Source: Flavobacterium sp.
Lineage (GTDB): Bacteria > Bacteroidota > Bacteroidia > Flavobacteriales > Flavobacteriaceae
NCBI GenBank assembly: GCA_030153045.1
Contig: JASLID010000085.1
Span: forward strand, 1-18,710
Reading direction: 5' to 3'
DNA length: 18,710 nucleotides
A model generated the notes under the pieces. That model made no database searches. It saw only the letters and a program-made list of their open reading frames with translations, and was not told the DNA's origin. Of this stretch, positions 1 through 6,399 are shown one piece after another. The position numbers were made by a program, and so were the translations under genes. The number at the start of each line of letters is the position of its first letter. The stretch's first letter is position 1.

Positions 1-98
1 TTCCCGAACCATTCCATTAGAACTGAAGCCAAATATACAAAAAGCTCGTTCCATTAAACACTGAAACTCCAATTTCATAAAACCGCTGTTAGGCGACG
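1..98 (-). repeat. Partial attC-like recombination site at the left edge
   Basis: Read on the minus strand, GTCGCCTAAC (97-88) lies one base after the stop codon of the neighbouring gene and is followed by AGCGGTTTTATG and then AT-rich sequence to the window edge. GCCTAAC fits the RYYYAAC box of integron attC sites. The matching GTTRRRY box and second stem arm would have to lie left of position 1; I searched 1-87 on the minus strand and found none. I associate this sequence type (CCTAACAGC, CGGTTTT, and a GAGCTTTTTGTA-like middle) with repeats between small genes in Bacteroidota, but that is from memory. The site is incomplete here. Confidence 0.45.
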
Positions 99-799
99 TT
101 ACTTTTTCATATCGATTATCTCGGCACTAGTATCCGTTGATTCTAAATTTATTGCAGTATAGCTTATTGAAAATTTAGGTGTCGCAAGTAGGTATTTTAA
201 ATATGGTCTTTTAGCTGTTTTATAATAATCGTTTAAAAAGAAGTCTTTGTGTTTCACGTAAAGCAAATGATTTATCTTTGGTGTAGAGTTATTATAGCAG
301 TAAGTGATTTTCACTTCATCGGAATTATACTTTTCAATACCTGTATAGGTTATGCACTTACAGTCCAAACCCATTATCATTTCATTTGGAGCTTCTTTTT
401 TTGATATTAGTTCAATTATTGCGCTCTCTTTTACATCAATACTATCCATTGTAAAACTATATTTTGGAATTATATAGAGGATTCCGGATTTTGCTTTGTA
501 AAATTGATTTTTTAATCCAAATGCGCCCGTATTAATATGTCTTCTCTTAAAATCGCCTGATTTAGAATAAAACATAACCAAACTGTCTCCATATTCACTT
601 TTATAGTTTTCTAAAAAATCATCCGTGCTTAGTTCGGTTTTAGTAATTAGAGTCTTAAAATTTATCTTTCCTTCAAATGTTGATTGTGCATGAACATTAA
701 GATTTAATAATAAGTAAAGAAGGGTGATTTTTAAATTCATTTAATTTTGTTTTGTGAAATAACATTGATTCTCGATTCTGCGAGGTTATGTCGCCTAAC
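88..799. mobile_element. Candidate single-gene cassette bounded by inverted GTTAGGCGAC
   Basis: The 10-mer GTTAGGCGAC at 88-97 recurs as its exact reverse complement at 790-799, and the only gene between is the secreted protein at 99-740. In the direction of that gene the order is GTTAGGC, gene, GCCTAAC, which matches an integron cassette (GTTRRRY start, RYYYAAC opening the trailing attC). No integrase gene is in the window and the trailing site runs off the left edge, so the cassette reading is an inference. If right, this is the last cassette on the mtgA side of an array lacking an integrase, since right of 799 there is only a short spacer before mtgA. Confidence 0.4.
99..740 (-). CDS. Secreted protein of unknown function, cassette-borne
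   Basis: I do not recognise this 213-residue protein. It starts MNLKITLLYLLLNLNVHAQS, a Sec signal peptide with a likely cleavage after HAQ near residue 19, so the mature protein is probably periplasmic or exported. The rest is mixed charged and beta-rich sequence with three cysteines: two in the CKC around residues 127-129 and a third at TYC. There are no membrane segments after the signal and no catalytic motif I can name. The general look (signal, FEGKI near the start, beta strands) resembles GLPGLI-type secreted Bacteroidota proteins, but the GLPGLI motif is absent. The gene stands alone between the inverted repeats at 88-97 and 790-799. No Shine-Dalgarno sequence is visible; the start was chosen because the signal peptide begins there. 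Confidence 0.7.
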   Translation of the reverse strand: MNLKITLLYLLLNLNVHAQSTFEGKINFKTLITKTELSTDDFLENYKSEYGDSLVMFYSKSGDFKRRHINTGAFGLKNQFYKAKSGILYIIPKYSFTMDSIDVKESAIIELISKKEAPNEMIMGLDCKCITYTGIEKYNSDEVKITYCYNNSTPKINHLLYVKHKDFFLNDYYKTAKRPYLKYLLATPKFSISYTAINLESTDTSAEIIDMKK

Positions 800-860
800 T
801 TTTAAATATCCGCAACTAAATGATTCACAATACGTTTCATAAAGCTACGCTTCTACGTGT

Positions 861-1598
861 TTAATACTCTAATCTCCCCACATGACGCATCACACGAATG
901 GTTTTGTTTTTTCTTCGTTCCACATAAGCAGACGAATTGATGGCCTTGTATTTTCTAGGATTCGGTAAAATGGCCGCAATGGATGCTGCTTCGTATTTGG
1001 TTAAGTTCTTAGCACTTTTATGAAACCAATGTTTAGATGCCGCTTCGGCACCATAAACGCCATCGCCCATTTCGATGCTGTTGAGATACACTTCCATGAT
1101 GCGTTCTTTGCCCCAAATTAATTCGATAAGTACCGTAAAATAGGCTTCAAGCGCTTTTCTAACATAACTTCGGCCTTGCCATAAGAAAACGTTTTTGGCG
1201 GTTTGTTGCGAAATAGTACTGCCGCCTTTTAGTTTTTTACCTTTTAAATTACCATCTAAAGCTTTGTTCATGGCTCTAAAATCGAATCCGTTGTGTTTTA
1301 AAAACATACCGTCTTCACTCGCGACTACTGCCTTTTGTAAATTCATCGAAATATCTTCTAAAGGAACCCAATCGTGGCTGCAAACCATGTCTTTTCCAGC
1401 CATATTGTGTTCTACGGCTCTAACAGCCATTAGTGGCGTAAAAGGAACGGGAAGAAATTTAAACACCACGACAAAAAATAAGGAAATGGCAAAAAACCAA
1501 AGCATTGCTTTGAATAGAAATCGCTTTAGTTTACTCCAAAAACCGAGTTTTTCTTTTTTTGCTGCGGGTTTTGCTTTCGTTGTTTTTTTAGTTGCCAT
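861..1598 (-). CDS. mtgA: Monofunctional peptidoglycan glycosyltransferase MtgA (GT51)
   Basis: MtgA polymerises lipid II into glycan strands at the outer face of the inner membrane without a transpeptidase domain. The 245-residue protein has a basic Lys/Ala-rich cytoplasmic N-terminus, one membrane anchor at about residues 26-48, and then the GT51 domain. Visible motifs are the ED dyad with catalytic Glu95 in SEDGMFLKHNG, GGSTISQQ at 125-132, RKALE with the second active-site Glu near 151, and KERIMEVYLN at 164-173. Length fits the family. The ATG at 1598 overlaps the TAA of the upstream oxidoreductase by one base (TAATG), implying translational coupling. The frame stays open upstream for another 25 codons, but that stretch lies inside the upstream gene and lacks family character. 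Confidence 0.95.
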   Translation of the reverse strand: MATKKTTKAKPAAKKEKLGFWSKLKRFLFKAMLWFFAISLFFVVVFKFLPVPFTPLMAVRAVEHNMAGKDMVCSHDWVPLEDISMNLQKAVVASEDGMFLKHNGFDFRAMNKALDGNLKGKKLKGGSTISQQTAKNVFLWQGRSYVRKALEAYFTVLIELIWGKERIMEVYLNSIEMGDGVYGAEAASKHWFHKSAKNLTKYEAASIAAILPNPRKYKAINSSAYVERRKNKTIRVMRHVGRLEY

Positions 1599-2710
1599 TA
1601 TATTAAATCTGCTAATTCTTGTCCTACTAAACTTCCTATGGCTACACCCATTCCGCCCAGACGAACACCGCAATACACATTATCTGATAATTGTTCGACG
1701 ATAGGTTTTTTGTGTGAGCCCAATCCCATAATACCACTCCAGCGATGGGCGATTTTAAATTCGGTGGTCGGCAAAATTACGCTTTTAAGTAGTTCTTCCA
1801 ATTTATTTTGAATCATTTCTGTTTGCCCAAATTCGGAAGTGGATTCGCCTTCAAAATCCAAGTTTCGGCCACCGCCAAAAAGAATTCTATCACCAATATT
1901 TCTAAAATAATAATAACCTTTGTCTAAATGAAAGGTTCCTTTGATGTCTAGATTGGGAATAGGTTCCGTGATTAAAACCTGTGCTCTGGCTGGTTTTACA
2001 GCATTATTGGTTAATTTTCCAGCAAAACCATTGGTGGCAAACAGCACTTTTTTGGACACAAAACTATAATCGTTTATAGAAAGTTCAACACCATTGGCGT
2101 GATCTGAAAAATGGTTAACGGTTTGATTGTTTAAGATTAAAATACCTTTGGCATGCGCCTCTTTCAACAAAGCCTGCATCATGTTTCCGGTGTCAATTTG
2201 AGCTTCAAAAGGATTGAAAATAGTGTATTCCTGAATATTTTGAAAACCAAAGCGGTCGACATTTTTTTCAAAAACCTCCGTTTTGAATAAAGGTTGCAAA
2301 ATGTCGTTGATAAACGGCAATTTCTGCAAACATTCGCCATAGGTCGATTCGTCACTTTTCAAAAATAATTCATATCCGCCAAAAGGTTTAAAATCAATAG
2401 CTTGATCGCCTAGATTTTTACGTAACAATTGCAATCCTTGCCAACGTTTTTGAATAAGTTGGATAACTTCTTCTTCCGAATGCGATTTCAAATCATCGAT
2501 AATTTCGGACAAACTCCCAAAACACGCAAAACCTGCATTTTTAGTGCTCGCGCCTTCGGGCAACATGCCTTTTTCCAGTACTAGAATTTTGCTGTCTGGA
2601 AATCGTTCACGCAAACGCAAAGCCGTGTGAAGCCCCACAATGCCACTTCCTACAATGGTATAGTCTACATTAGTAAACCAGTTTTTGAGTTCCCAGTAAC
2701 TTAAGTTCAT
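1598..2710 (-). CDS. FAD-dependent oxidoreductase of the DAO (glycine oxidase-like) family
   Basis: This 370-residue protein belongs to the D-amino-acid/sarcosine/glycine oxidase fold group. The Rossmann dinucleotide motif GSGIVGLHTALRLRE starts at residue 21, followed by LVLEKG at the end of the second strand (ribose-binding Glu). GASTKNAGFAC near residue 68 is the typical flavin-contacting loop of the group, and the C-terminal GVRLGGMGVAIGS is the second FAD-binding segment. Substrate cannot be told; family members oxidise amines or amino acids to imines, usually with O2. Start chosen at ATG 2710 because AAAGGAT precedes it and because the further upstream Met begins inside a repeat. It is the first gene of a two-gene unit with mtgA, overlapping by one base. 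No functional link between the two is obvious. Confidence 0.88.
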   Translation of the reverse strand: MNLSYWELKNWFTNVDYTIVGSGIVGLHTALRLRERFPDSKILVLEKGMLPEGASTKNAGFACFGSLSEIIDDLKSHSEEEVIQLIQKRWQGLQLLRKNLGDQAIDFKPFGGYELFLKSDESTYGECLQKLPFINDILQPLFKTEVFEKNVDRFGFQNIQEYTIFNPFEAQIDTGNMMQALLKEAHAKGILILNNQTVNHFSDHANGVELSINDYSFVSKKVLFATNGFAGKLTNNAVKPARAQVLITEPIPNLDIKGTFHLDKGYYYFRNIGDRILFGGGRNLDFEGESTSEFGQTEMIQNKLEELLKSVILPTTEFKIAHRWSGIMGLGSHKKPIVEQLSDNVYCGVRLGGMGVAIGSLVGQELADLI

Positions 2711-2725
2711 ATATCCTTTTTTTTT

Positions 2726-2855
2726 AACACATAGGGACATAGATAAAAACATAAATAAGAATGAGATAGAAAATTATTTTTTAACATAGCTATGAAATCT
2801 ATATTAAAGCATCGCTTTCTGTTTTTGCTCTATTATGTCTATGTTTCTATGTGTT
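2726..2855. repeat. Inverted repeat AACACATAGRRACATAG
   Basis: AACACATAGGGACATAG at 2726-2742 pairs with CTATGTTTCTATGTGTT at 2839-2855 (15 of 17 positions). The roughly 95 bp between the arms hold no gene. The left arm lies just upstream of the ribosome binding site of the oxidoreductase gene, so the oxidoreductase leader RNA would contain both arms if transcription starts beyond 2855. Copies of ACATAGAAACATAG are, from memory, common between Flavobacterium genes. Confidence 0.6.
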
Positions 2856-2895
2856 TGAAATTTACATTAACAAAACAGTTTTACCCTTTCCCATT

Positions 2896-4041
2896 TTATC
2901 TTTTAAAACTAATTTGAATGGTTGTTCCTTTATTAATTTCGGAGTGTAAAACCTTTATTTTTCCTTTATGGTATTCTTCCACAATTCTTTTGGTTAACGA
3001 AAGTCCCAATCCCCAACCTCTTTTTTTGGTGGTAAAACCTGTTTCAAAGATCTTTTTAAATTGGTTTTTAGGAATTCCTTTTCCAGTGTCGGTAATTTTA
3101 ATTTTAGCAAATTTTCCGTCGTCTTCAATGGTTATCGAAATAGAACCGCGACCTCTCATGGCATCAATGGCATTTTTAATTAGGTTTTCAATGGTCCAGC
3201 CATGCAACGTCGGATTAATTAAAACCGGAATTTGATGTTTGGGCGCTTTGAACGAAAATAGCACCTGTTTTGAAAAACGAGATTGCAAATATTCGTATGC
3301 ATGTTGAGTTTCGGTTATTAAATCATGTTCTTCCAGATTGGGTTCGGAACCAATTTTAGAAAAACGATCCGTAATGTGCTGAAGCCGTAAAATGTCCTTT
3401 TCGATTTCATTGACCGTTGTTTCATCAACATTGTCGGCTTTCATAATTTCAACCCAACCAATAAGCGACGAAAGGGGTGTGCCTATTTGATGTGCGGTTT
3501 CTTTTGCCATTCCAGCCCAAAGTTTGTTTTGGATACCCATTTTAGTCGATCGGTAGTAATTATAAACTAATGCTACAAAAAGAAAAATAATGAGTAATAA
3601 CGCAATTGGGTAGTATTTTAATTTGCTCAAAAGTGGCGAATTCGCATAGTACAAATATTGAAACTTCCCTTTGTCGTATTCTATTTCGATGCGATTGTTA
3701 AGTTTTTTGAAAGAATTCAGTAATCTTTTTACTTTGACTGGTTCTTTTAAAACTGCCTCGTCAATATTGGTACTTCCAAGAATACTATCGTTCTTGTCGG
3801 TAAGAATTAACGGAATAGTGGTGTTGTTTGAAATAATCAAAAGCGGAAGATCGACATCGGTATTATCCGTGGCGGTATGAAGCGATTTTTGAGCTTGCGC
3901 CCATAATTCCATCTTTATTCTTTCTTCATTTTTAAAAATTTGAAAAAAGATATATGTATTCCATAAAATCAAAACAATGATTAGGAACGATAAAGATATA
4001 AGTACCCAACGGGTAGTGTTTCTTTTGGTAGAAAATTGCAT
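2896..4041 (-). CDS. Membrane sensor histidine kinase, orphan
   Basis: A two-component sensor kinase of 381 residues. Two membrane helices (about 11-33 and 143-162) flank an extracytoplasmic sensor region of about 110 residues with no fold I recognise. The dimerisation domain carries the phosphoacceptor His184 in AKETAHQIGTPLSSL. The ATPase domain shows the N box ENLIKNAIDAM (285-295), the G1 box DTGKGIP (318-324) and the G2 box GWGLGLSLT (342-350). The motif order is complete, so it should be active. No response regulator gene is adjacent in the window. Start chosen at ATG 4041 because AAGGA stands 6 nt before it; the upstream in-frame Met lacks one. It is separated from the downstream oxidoreductase by 185 bp that contain an inverted repeat, so the two are probably independent. 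Confidence 0.93.
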   Translation of the reverse strand: MQFSTKRNTTRWVLISLSFLIIVLILWNTYIFFQIFKNEERIKMELWAQAQKSLHTATDNTDVDLPLLIISNNTTIPLILTDKNDSILGSTNIDEAVLKEPVKVKRLLNSFKKLNNRIEIEYDKGKFQYLYYANSPLLSKLKYYPIALLLIIFLFVALVYNYYRSTKMGIQNKLWAGMAKETAHQIGTPLSSLIGWVEIMKADNVDETTVNEIEKDILRLQHITDRFSKIGSEPNLEEHDLITETQHAYEYLQSRFSKQVLFSFKAPKHQIPVLINPTLHGWTIENLIKNAIDAMRGRGSISITIEDDGKFAKIKITDTGKGIPKNQFKKIFETGFTTKKRGWGLGLSLTKRIVEEYHKGKIKVLHSEINKGTTIQISFKR

Positions 4042-4120
4042 AAGTTTCCTTGAGTGGATAAATATATAAAAAAGACAGGTAATGTTTAAATATAAGTTCA
4101 ATCAAATTGAATGCTTTTCT

Positions 4121-4128
4121 TATTTTTG
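4121..4128 (+). promoter_or_regulatory. Candidate -7 box TATTTTTG
   Basis: TATTTTTG fits the Bacteroidota -7 consensus TAnnTTTG and lies 16 nt before the ATG of the flavin reductase-like gene. No TTG is found at the usual distance (17-23 nt upstream), so the -33 element is weak or absent. Confidence 0.4.
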
Positions 4129-4144
4129 TACAAAATAAAAAAAC

Positions 4145-5020
4145 ATGTTAAGTATTTCTCCTAAAGATATTACGACACCTCAAGTACAAGCCTATCTGCA
4201 AGGCGCCATTGGACCTAGACCGATCGCTTTTGCTAGTACCATGGATGCGAATGGAAAACCCAATTTGTCACCGTTTAGTTTTTTTAATGTTTTTAGTGCG
4301 AATCCACCGATTTTAATTTTTTCACCAGCGAGAAGAGTAAGAGGAAATACCACTAAACACACTTTAGAAAATGCTAAAATCACGCGAGAAGTAGTCATCA
4401 ATGTGGTGAATTATAATATTGTGCAACAAGCTTCTTTGTCAAGTACTGAATATGCTGAAGGGGTGAATGAATTTGTGAAATCGGGATTGACTCAAATTCC
4501 TTCGCACGTTGTAAAACCCTATCGTGTAGCCGAATCGCCTGTACAATTTGAATGCAAAGTCAACGAAATCATCGAATTAGGCCAAGAAGGCGGTGCAGGA
4601 AATTTAATTATTTGTGAAGTAGTTAAAATGCACATCAGCGAAGATATTTTAGACGAAAACGGAGTCATCGACCAACATAAAATCGACTTGGTGGCCAGAA
4701 TGGGAGGCAACTGGTATTCCCGTGCCAATCAAGGTTTGTTTGAAGTTGAAAAACCTTTGACAACACTAGGAATAGGTGTAGATAGCATCCCGGATTTTAT
4801 CAAAAAAAGCCCGGTTTTCGACGGAAACGATTTAGGAATGTTAGGAAATGTCGAAGCATTGCCAAGTGAAGAAGAAATTATTATATTTGTAAACGAAAAT
4901 TTTGCTGTAAAAGGAGTTTTAAGTTCAGATGATGAGCAAAAAGTGCATTTAAAAGCAAAAGAATATTTGAATAATCAAGATGTACTTTCGGCATGGAAAG
5001 TATTATTAGCTAAACAATAA
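4145..5020 (+). CDS. Flavin reductase-like FMN-binding split-barrel protein
   Basis: The 291-residue protein has the N-terminal split-barrel flavin-binding domain of the flavin reductase-like group: GPRPIAFASTMDANGKPNLS at residues 23-42, FSFFNVFSANPP just after, and later TREVVINV and SPVQFECKV with a Glu-rich loop. These segments bind FMN in the family, whose members reduce flavin with NAD(P)H or act as FMN oxidoreductases. Residues 200-291 form a C-terminal extension (charged, with EEIIIFVNENFAVKG) not needed for the core fold, and I do not recognise it. Cytoplasmic; no signal or membrane segment. It is followed after 3 bp by the DUF3127 gene, so the two are surely co-transcribed. Confidence 0.82.
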   Translation: MLSISPKDITTPQVQAYLQGAIGPRPIAFASTMDANGKPNLSPFSFFNVFSANPPILIFSPARRVRGNTTKHTLENAKITREVVINVVNYNIVQQASLSSTEYAEGVNEFVKSGLTQIPSHVVKPYRVAESPVQFECKVNEIIELGQEGGAGNLIICEVVKMHISEDILDENGVIDQHKIDLVARMGGNWYSRANQGLFEVEKPLTTLGIGVDSIPDFIKKSPVFDGNDLGMLGNVEALPSEEEIIIFVNENFAVKGVLSSDDEQKVHLKAKEYLNNQDVLSAWKVLLAKQ

Positions 5021-5023
5021 GTT

Positions 5024-5398
5024 ATGGAAGTTACAGGAAAAATCAAAATGATTGGCGAAGCCAAAAATGTAGGAAGCGGAAGTTTCTTGAAAAGAGAATT
5101 AGTAGTTACTACTGAAGAGCAATATCCACAACATATTATGATTGAATTCGTTCAAGATAAATGTGATTTATTAAACGGTTACCAATTGAATGAAGCCGTT
5201 AAAGTTTCTATCAATTTAAGAGGTAGAGAATGGGTTGATCCACAAGGAGTAACTAAATATTTCAATTCAATTCAAGGGTGGAGAGTAGAGCGTCAGCAAG
5301 CAGCGGCTCCTACACAAGCACCACCAATGCCGGCAGCAGCAGCTTTTGAGCCAGCAACAAACTTTAAAGAAGAAGAACACGACGATTTACCTTTCTAA
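5024..5398 (+). CDS. DUF3127 OB-fold protein with SSB-like acidic tip
   Basis: Residues 1-90 match the DUF3127 family common in Bacteroidota: MEVTGKIKMIGE, SFLKRELVVTTEEQYPQHI, and VSINLRGREWVDPQG with FNSIQGWRVE. The strand pattern suggests an OB fold, the fold of single-stranded DNA-binding proteins. A Pro/Ala-rich linker (about 93-110) leads to an acidic end, KEEEHDDLPF. Bacterial SSB proteins end in the same manner (flexible linker, then DDDIPF-type tip) and use that tip to recruit repair and replication partners. I infer an SSB-like nucleic-acid-binding accessory role; biochemistry of the family is not known to me. Length is 124 residues. Transcribed with the upstream flavin protein, though no functional link is evident. 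Confidence 0.85.
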   Translation: MEVTGKIKMIGEAKNVGSGSFLKRELVVTTEEQYPQHIMIEFVQDKCDLLNGYQLNEAVKVSINLRGREWVDPQGVTKYFNSIQGWRVERQQAAAPTQAPPMPAAAAFEPATNFKEEEHDDLPF

Positions 5399-5426
5399 TT
5401 TTTAGAAAATAGATTTAGGATATAAA

Positions 5427-5463
5427 ATGTCATACTGAGCTTGTCGAAGTATGGCATTTTTGT
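5427..5463 (+). terminator. Hairpin terminator built from a GAGCTTGTCGAAG repeat
   Basis: ATGTCATACT (5427-5436) pairs with AGTATGGCAT (5448-5457), nine Watson-Crick pairs plus one G-U, with loop GAGCTTGTCGA, followed by a run of T. It begins 28 bp after the DUF3127 stop, the right place to end that operon. The sequence is also a copy of the GTCATnCTGAGCTTGTCGAAG repeat that I associate with Flavobacterium intergenic regions, so a dispersed repeat appears to serve as the terminator. Confidence 0.65.
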
Positions 5464-5468
5464 TTAGT

Positions 5469-5603
5469 AGCGAATGGTTTAGGCATTTTTGCAAACCATT
5501 TTCCCGCTATTCGTTACAATCTTTTTCTCTTGTTCTCGATACTCGCTTTGCAAGCGAACTCGAACTGACGAGAAAAAGGATTTCCACTGCTATCGGGGCT
5601 ATT
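5469..5603. repeat. Composite palindromic repeat, copy 1
   Basis: It opens with AGCGAATGG (5469-5477), continues with CCATTTTCCCGCT (5496-5508), which can pair back to the opening, and closes with ATCGGGGCTATT (5592-5603). The core between differs from copy 2: it holds CTTTTTCTC paired with GAGAAAAAG around a nested TCGCTT-TGC-AAGCGA hairpin and GTTC/GAAC arms. Copy 2 at 11738-11854 shares both ends with another core. Confidence 0.65.
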
Positions 5604-5639
5604 GGAGAAGCTTTTTTGAATTTTTGTTATTATTTTGGA

Positions 5640-5710
5640 TTCCCGCCTACGCGGGAAAGACAAACCAGACGACTGTCTTTCCTGTAGGCACTGTCTTTTC
5701 CGCGTAGGCG
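5640..5710. repeat. Cluster of three CCGCGTAGGCG repeat units
   Basis: The first unit is a perfect 7-bp stem with 4-nt loop, TTCCCGC-CTAC-GCGGGAA (5640-5657). It is followed by two degenerate units on the opposite reading, TCTTTCCTGTAGGCA (5676-5690) and TCTTTTCCGCGTAGGCG (5694-5710). A fourth relative, ATTTCCGCGTAGGAG, lies at 14781-14793 after leuS. REP-like hairpin units are the closest known analogy. Confidence 0.6.
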
Positions 5711-5757
5711 AAAACCCATATTGATATTGCTATTGAATTTTATAATTGCCATTAAAC

Positions 5758-6393
5758 ATGCATTTTTTAACCGAAGAATTAACGTTTCCACCCGTACAGG
5801 AATCCTCACCCGAAGGACTTCTGGCCGTAGGCGGCGATTTATCTACCGAAAGATTGTTGCTTGCCTATCAAAGCGGTATTTTCCCTTGGTTTGAAGATGG
5901 CGATCCTATTTTGTGGTGGTCTCCCGTGGAAAGAATGGTCTTGTTTCCGGATGAATTCAAGGTTTCGAAAAGCATGAGAAACATCATCAACCAAGGAATT
6001 TTTCAGGTTACTTTCAATAAAGCTTTTCGCGAAGTCATGCTCAATTGCCAATCGGTTAAACGGGAAGGGCAATACGGCACCTGGATTTCTGATGACATGT
6101 TAGAAGCCTATTGCAAACTCCATGAATTAGGCAAAGCGATGTCGGTTGAGGTTTGGCAAAATGACACTTTAGTCGGCGGATTGTACGGCGTTGATATGTT
6201 TCCTGTTTTTTGTGGCGAAAGCATGTTTTCGCGCGTGAGTAATGCTTCTAAAATGGCATTTATAGCTTTGGTCAACTATTTGAAAACAAATAATTATAAA
6301 TTACTCGACAGCCAGATTTACAACGATCATTTGCACAGTTTGGGTTGCAGAGAAATTCCTCGGTCAGCCTTTTTAAAAATATTGAAAGGTTAG
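5758..6393 (+). CDS. aat: Leucyl/phenylalanyl-tRNA-protein transferase
   Basis: Aat moves Leu or Phe from aminoacyl-tRNA to the N-terminal Lys or Arg of proteins, marking them for ClpS/ClpAP under the N-end rule. The 211-residue protein fits the family length and shows its signatures in order: FPPV near the start, GLLAVGGDLS, SGIFPWF, WWSPVERMV, GTWISDDMLEAY, the VEVW/VGGLYG segment, GESMFSRVSNASKMAF, and LLDSQIYNDHLHSLG near the end. Start chosen at ATG 5758; a TTG four codons upstream keeps the frame open, but MHFL aligns better with family starts. It is monocistronic and its stop codon lies 6 bp from that of the convergent hydrolase gene, both stops falling inside the small palindrome TTAGT-TCTG-ACTAA (6390-6403). 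Confidence 0.96.
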   Translation: MHFLTEELTFPPVQESSPEGLLAVGGDLSTERLLLAYQSGIFPWFEDGDPILWWSPVERMVLFPDEFKVSKSMRNIINQGIFQVTFNKAFREVMLNCQSVKREGQYGTWISDDMLEAYCKLHELGKAMSVEVWQNDTLVGGLYGVDMFPVFCGESMFSRVSNASKMAFIALVNYLKTNNYKLLDSQIYNDHLHSLGCREIPRSAFLKILKG

Positions 6394-6399
6394 TTCTGA

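Larger units (their letters stand above)
5399..5757. other. Gene-free stretch filled with repeats
   Basis: These 359 bp hold no credible gene. In order they contain the terminator hairpin (5427-5463), a composite palindromic repeat (5469-5603), and a cluster of three CCGCGTAGGCG-type units (5640-5710). The short open frames across it read through the repeats and have no protein character. The aat promoter must lie in or just after this stretch; I could not pick a convincing TAnnTTTG box. Confidence 0.7.

Noticed and set aside
1..800. Canonical integron with integrase
   Set aside because: No integrase gene, no complete attC site within the window; only the boundary boxes are seen, so I report a candidate cassette only.
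1599..1673. Upstream start for mtgA
   Set aside because: It lies inside the oxidoreductase gene; the TAATG overlap at 1598 gives a coupled start followed by a typical basic N-terminus.
5451..5707. Overlapping open frames of 72-78 codons within the 5.4-5.7 kb gap
   Set aside because: They read through the composite repeat and the CCGCGTAGGCG cluster; their amino-acid content reflects the repeats, with no ribosome binding site or protein-like pattern.
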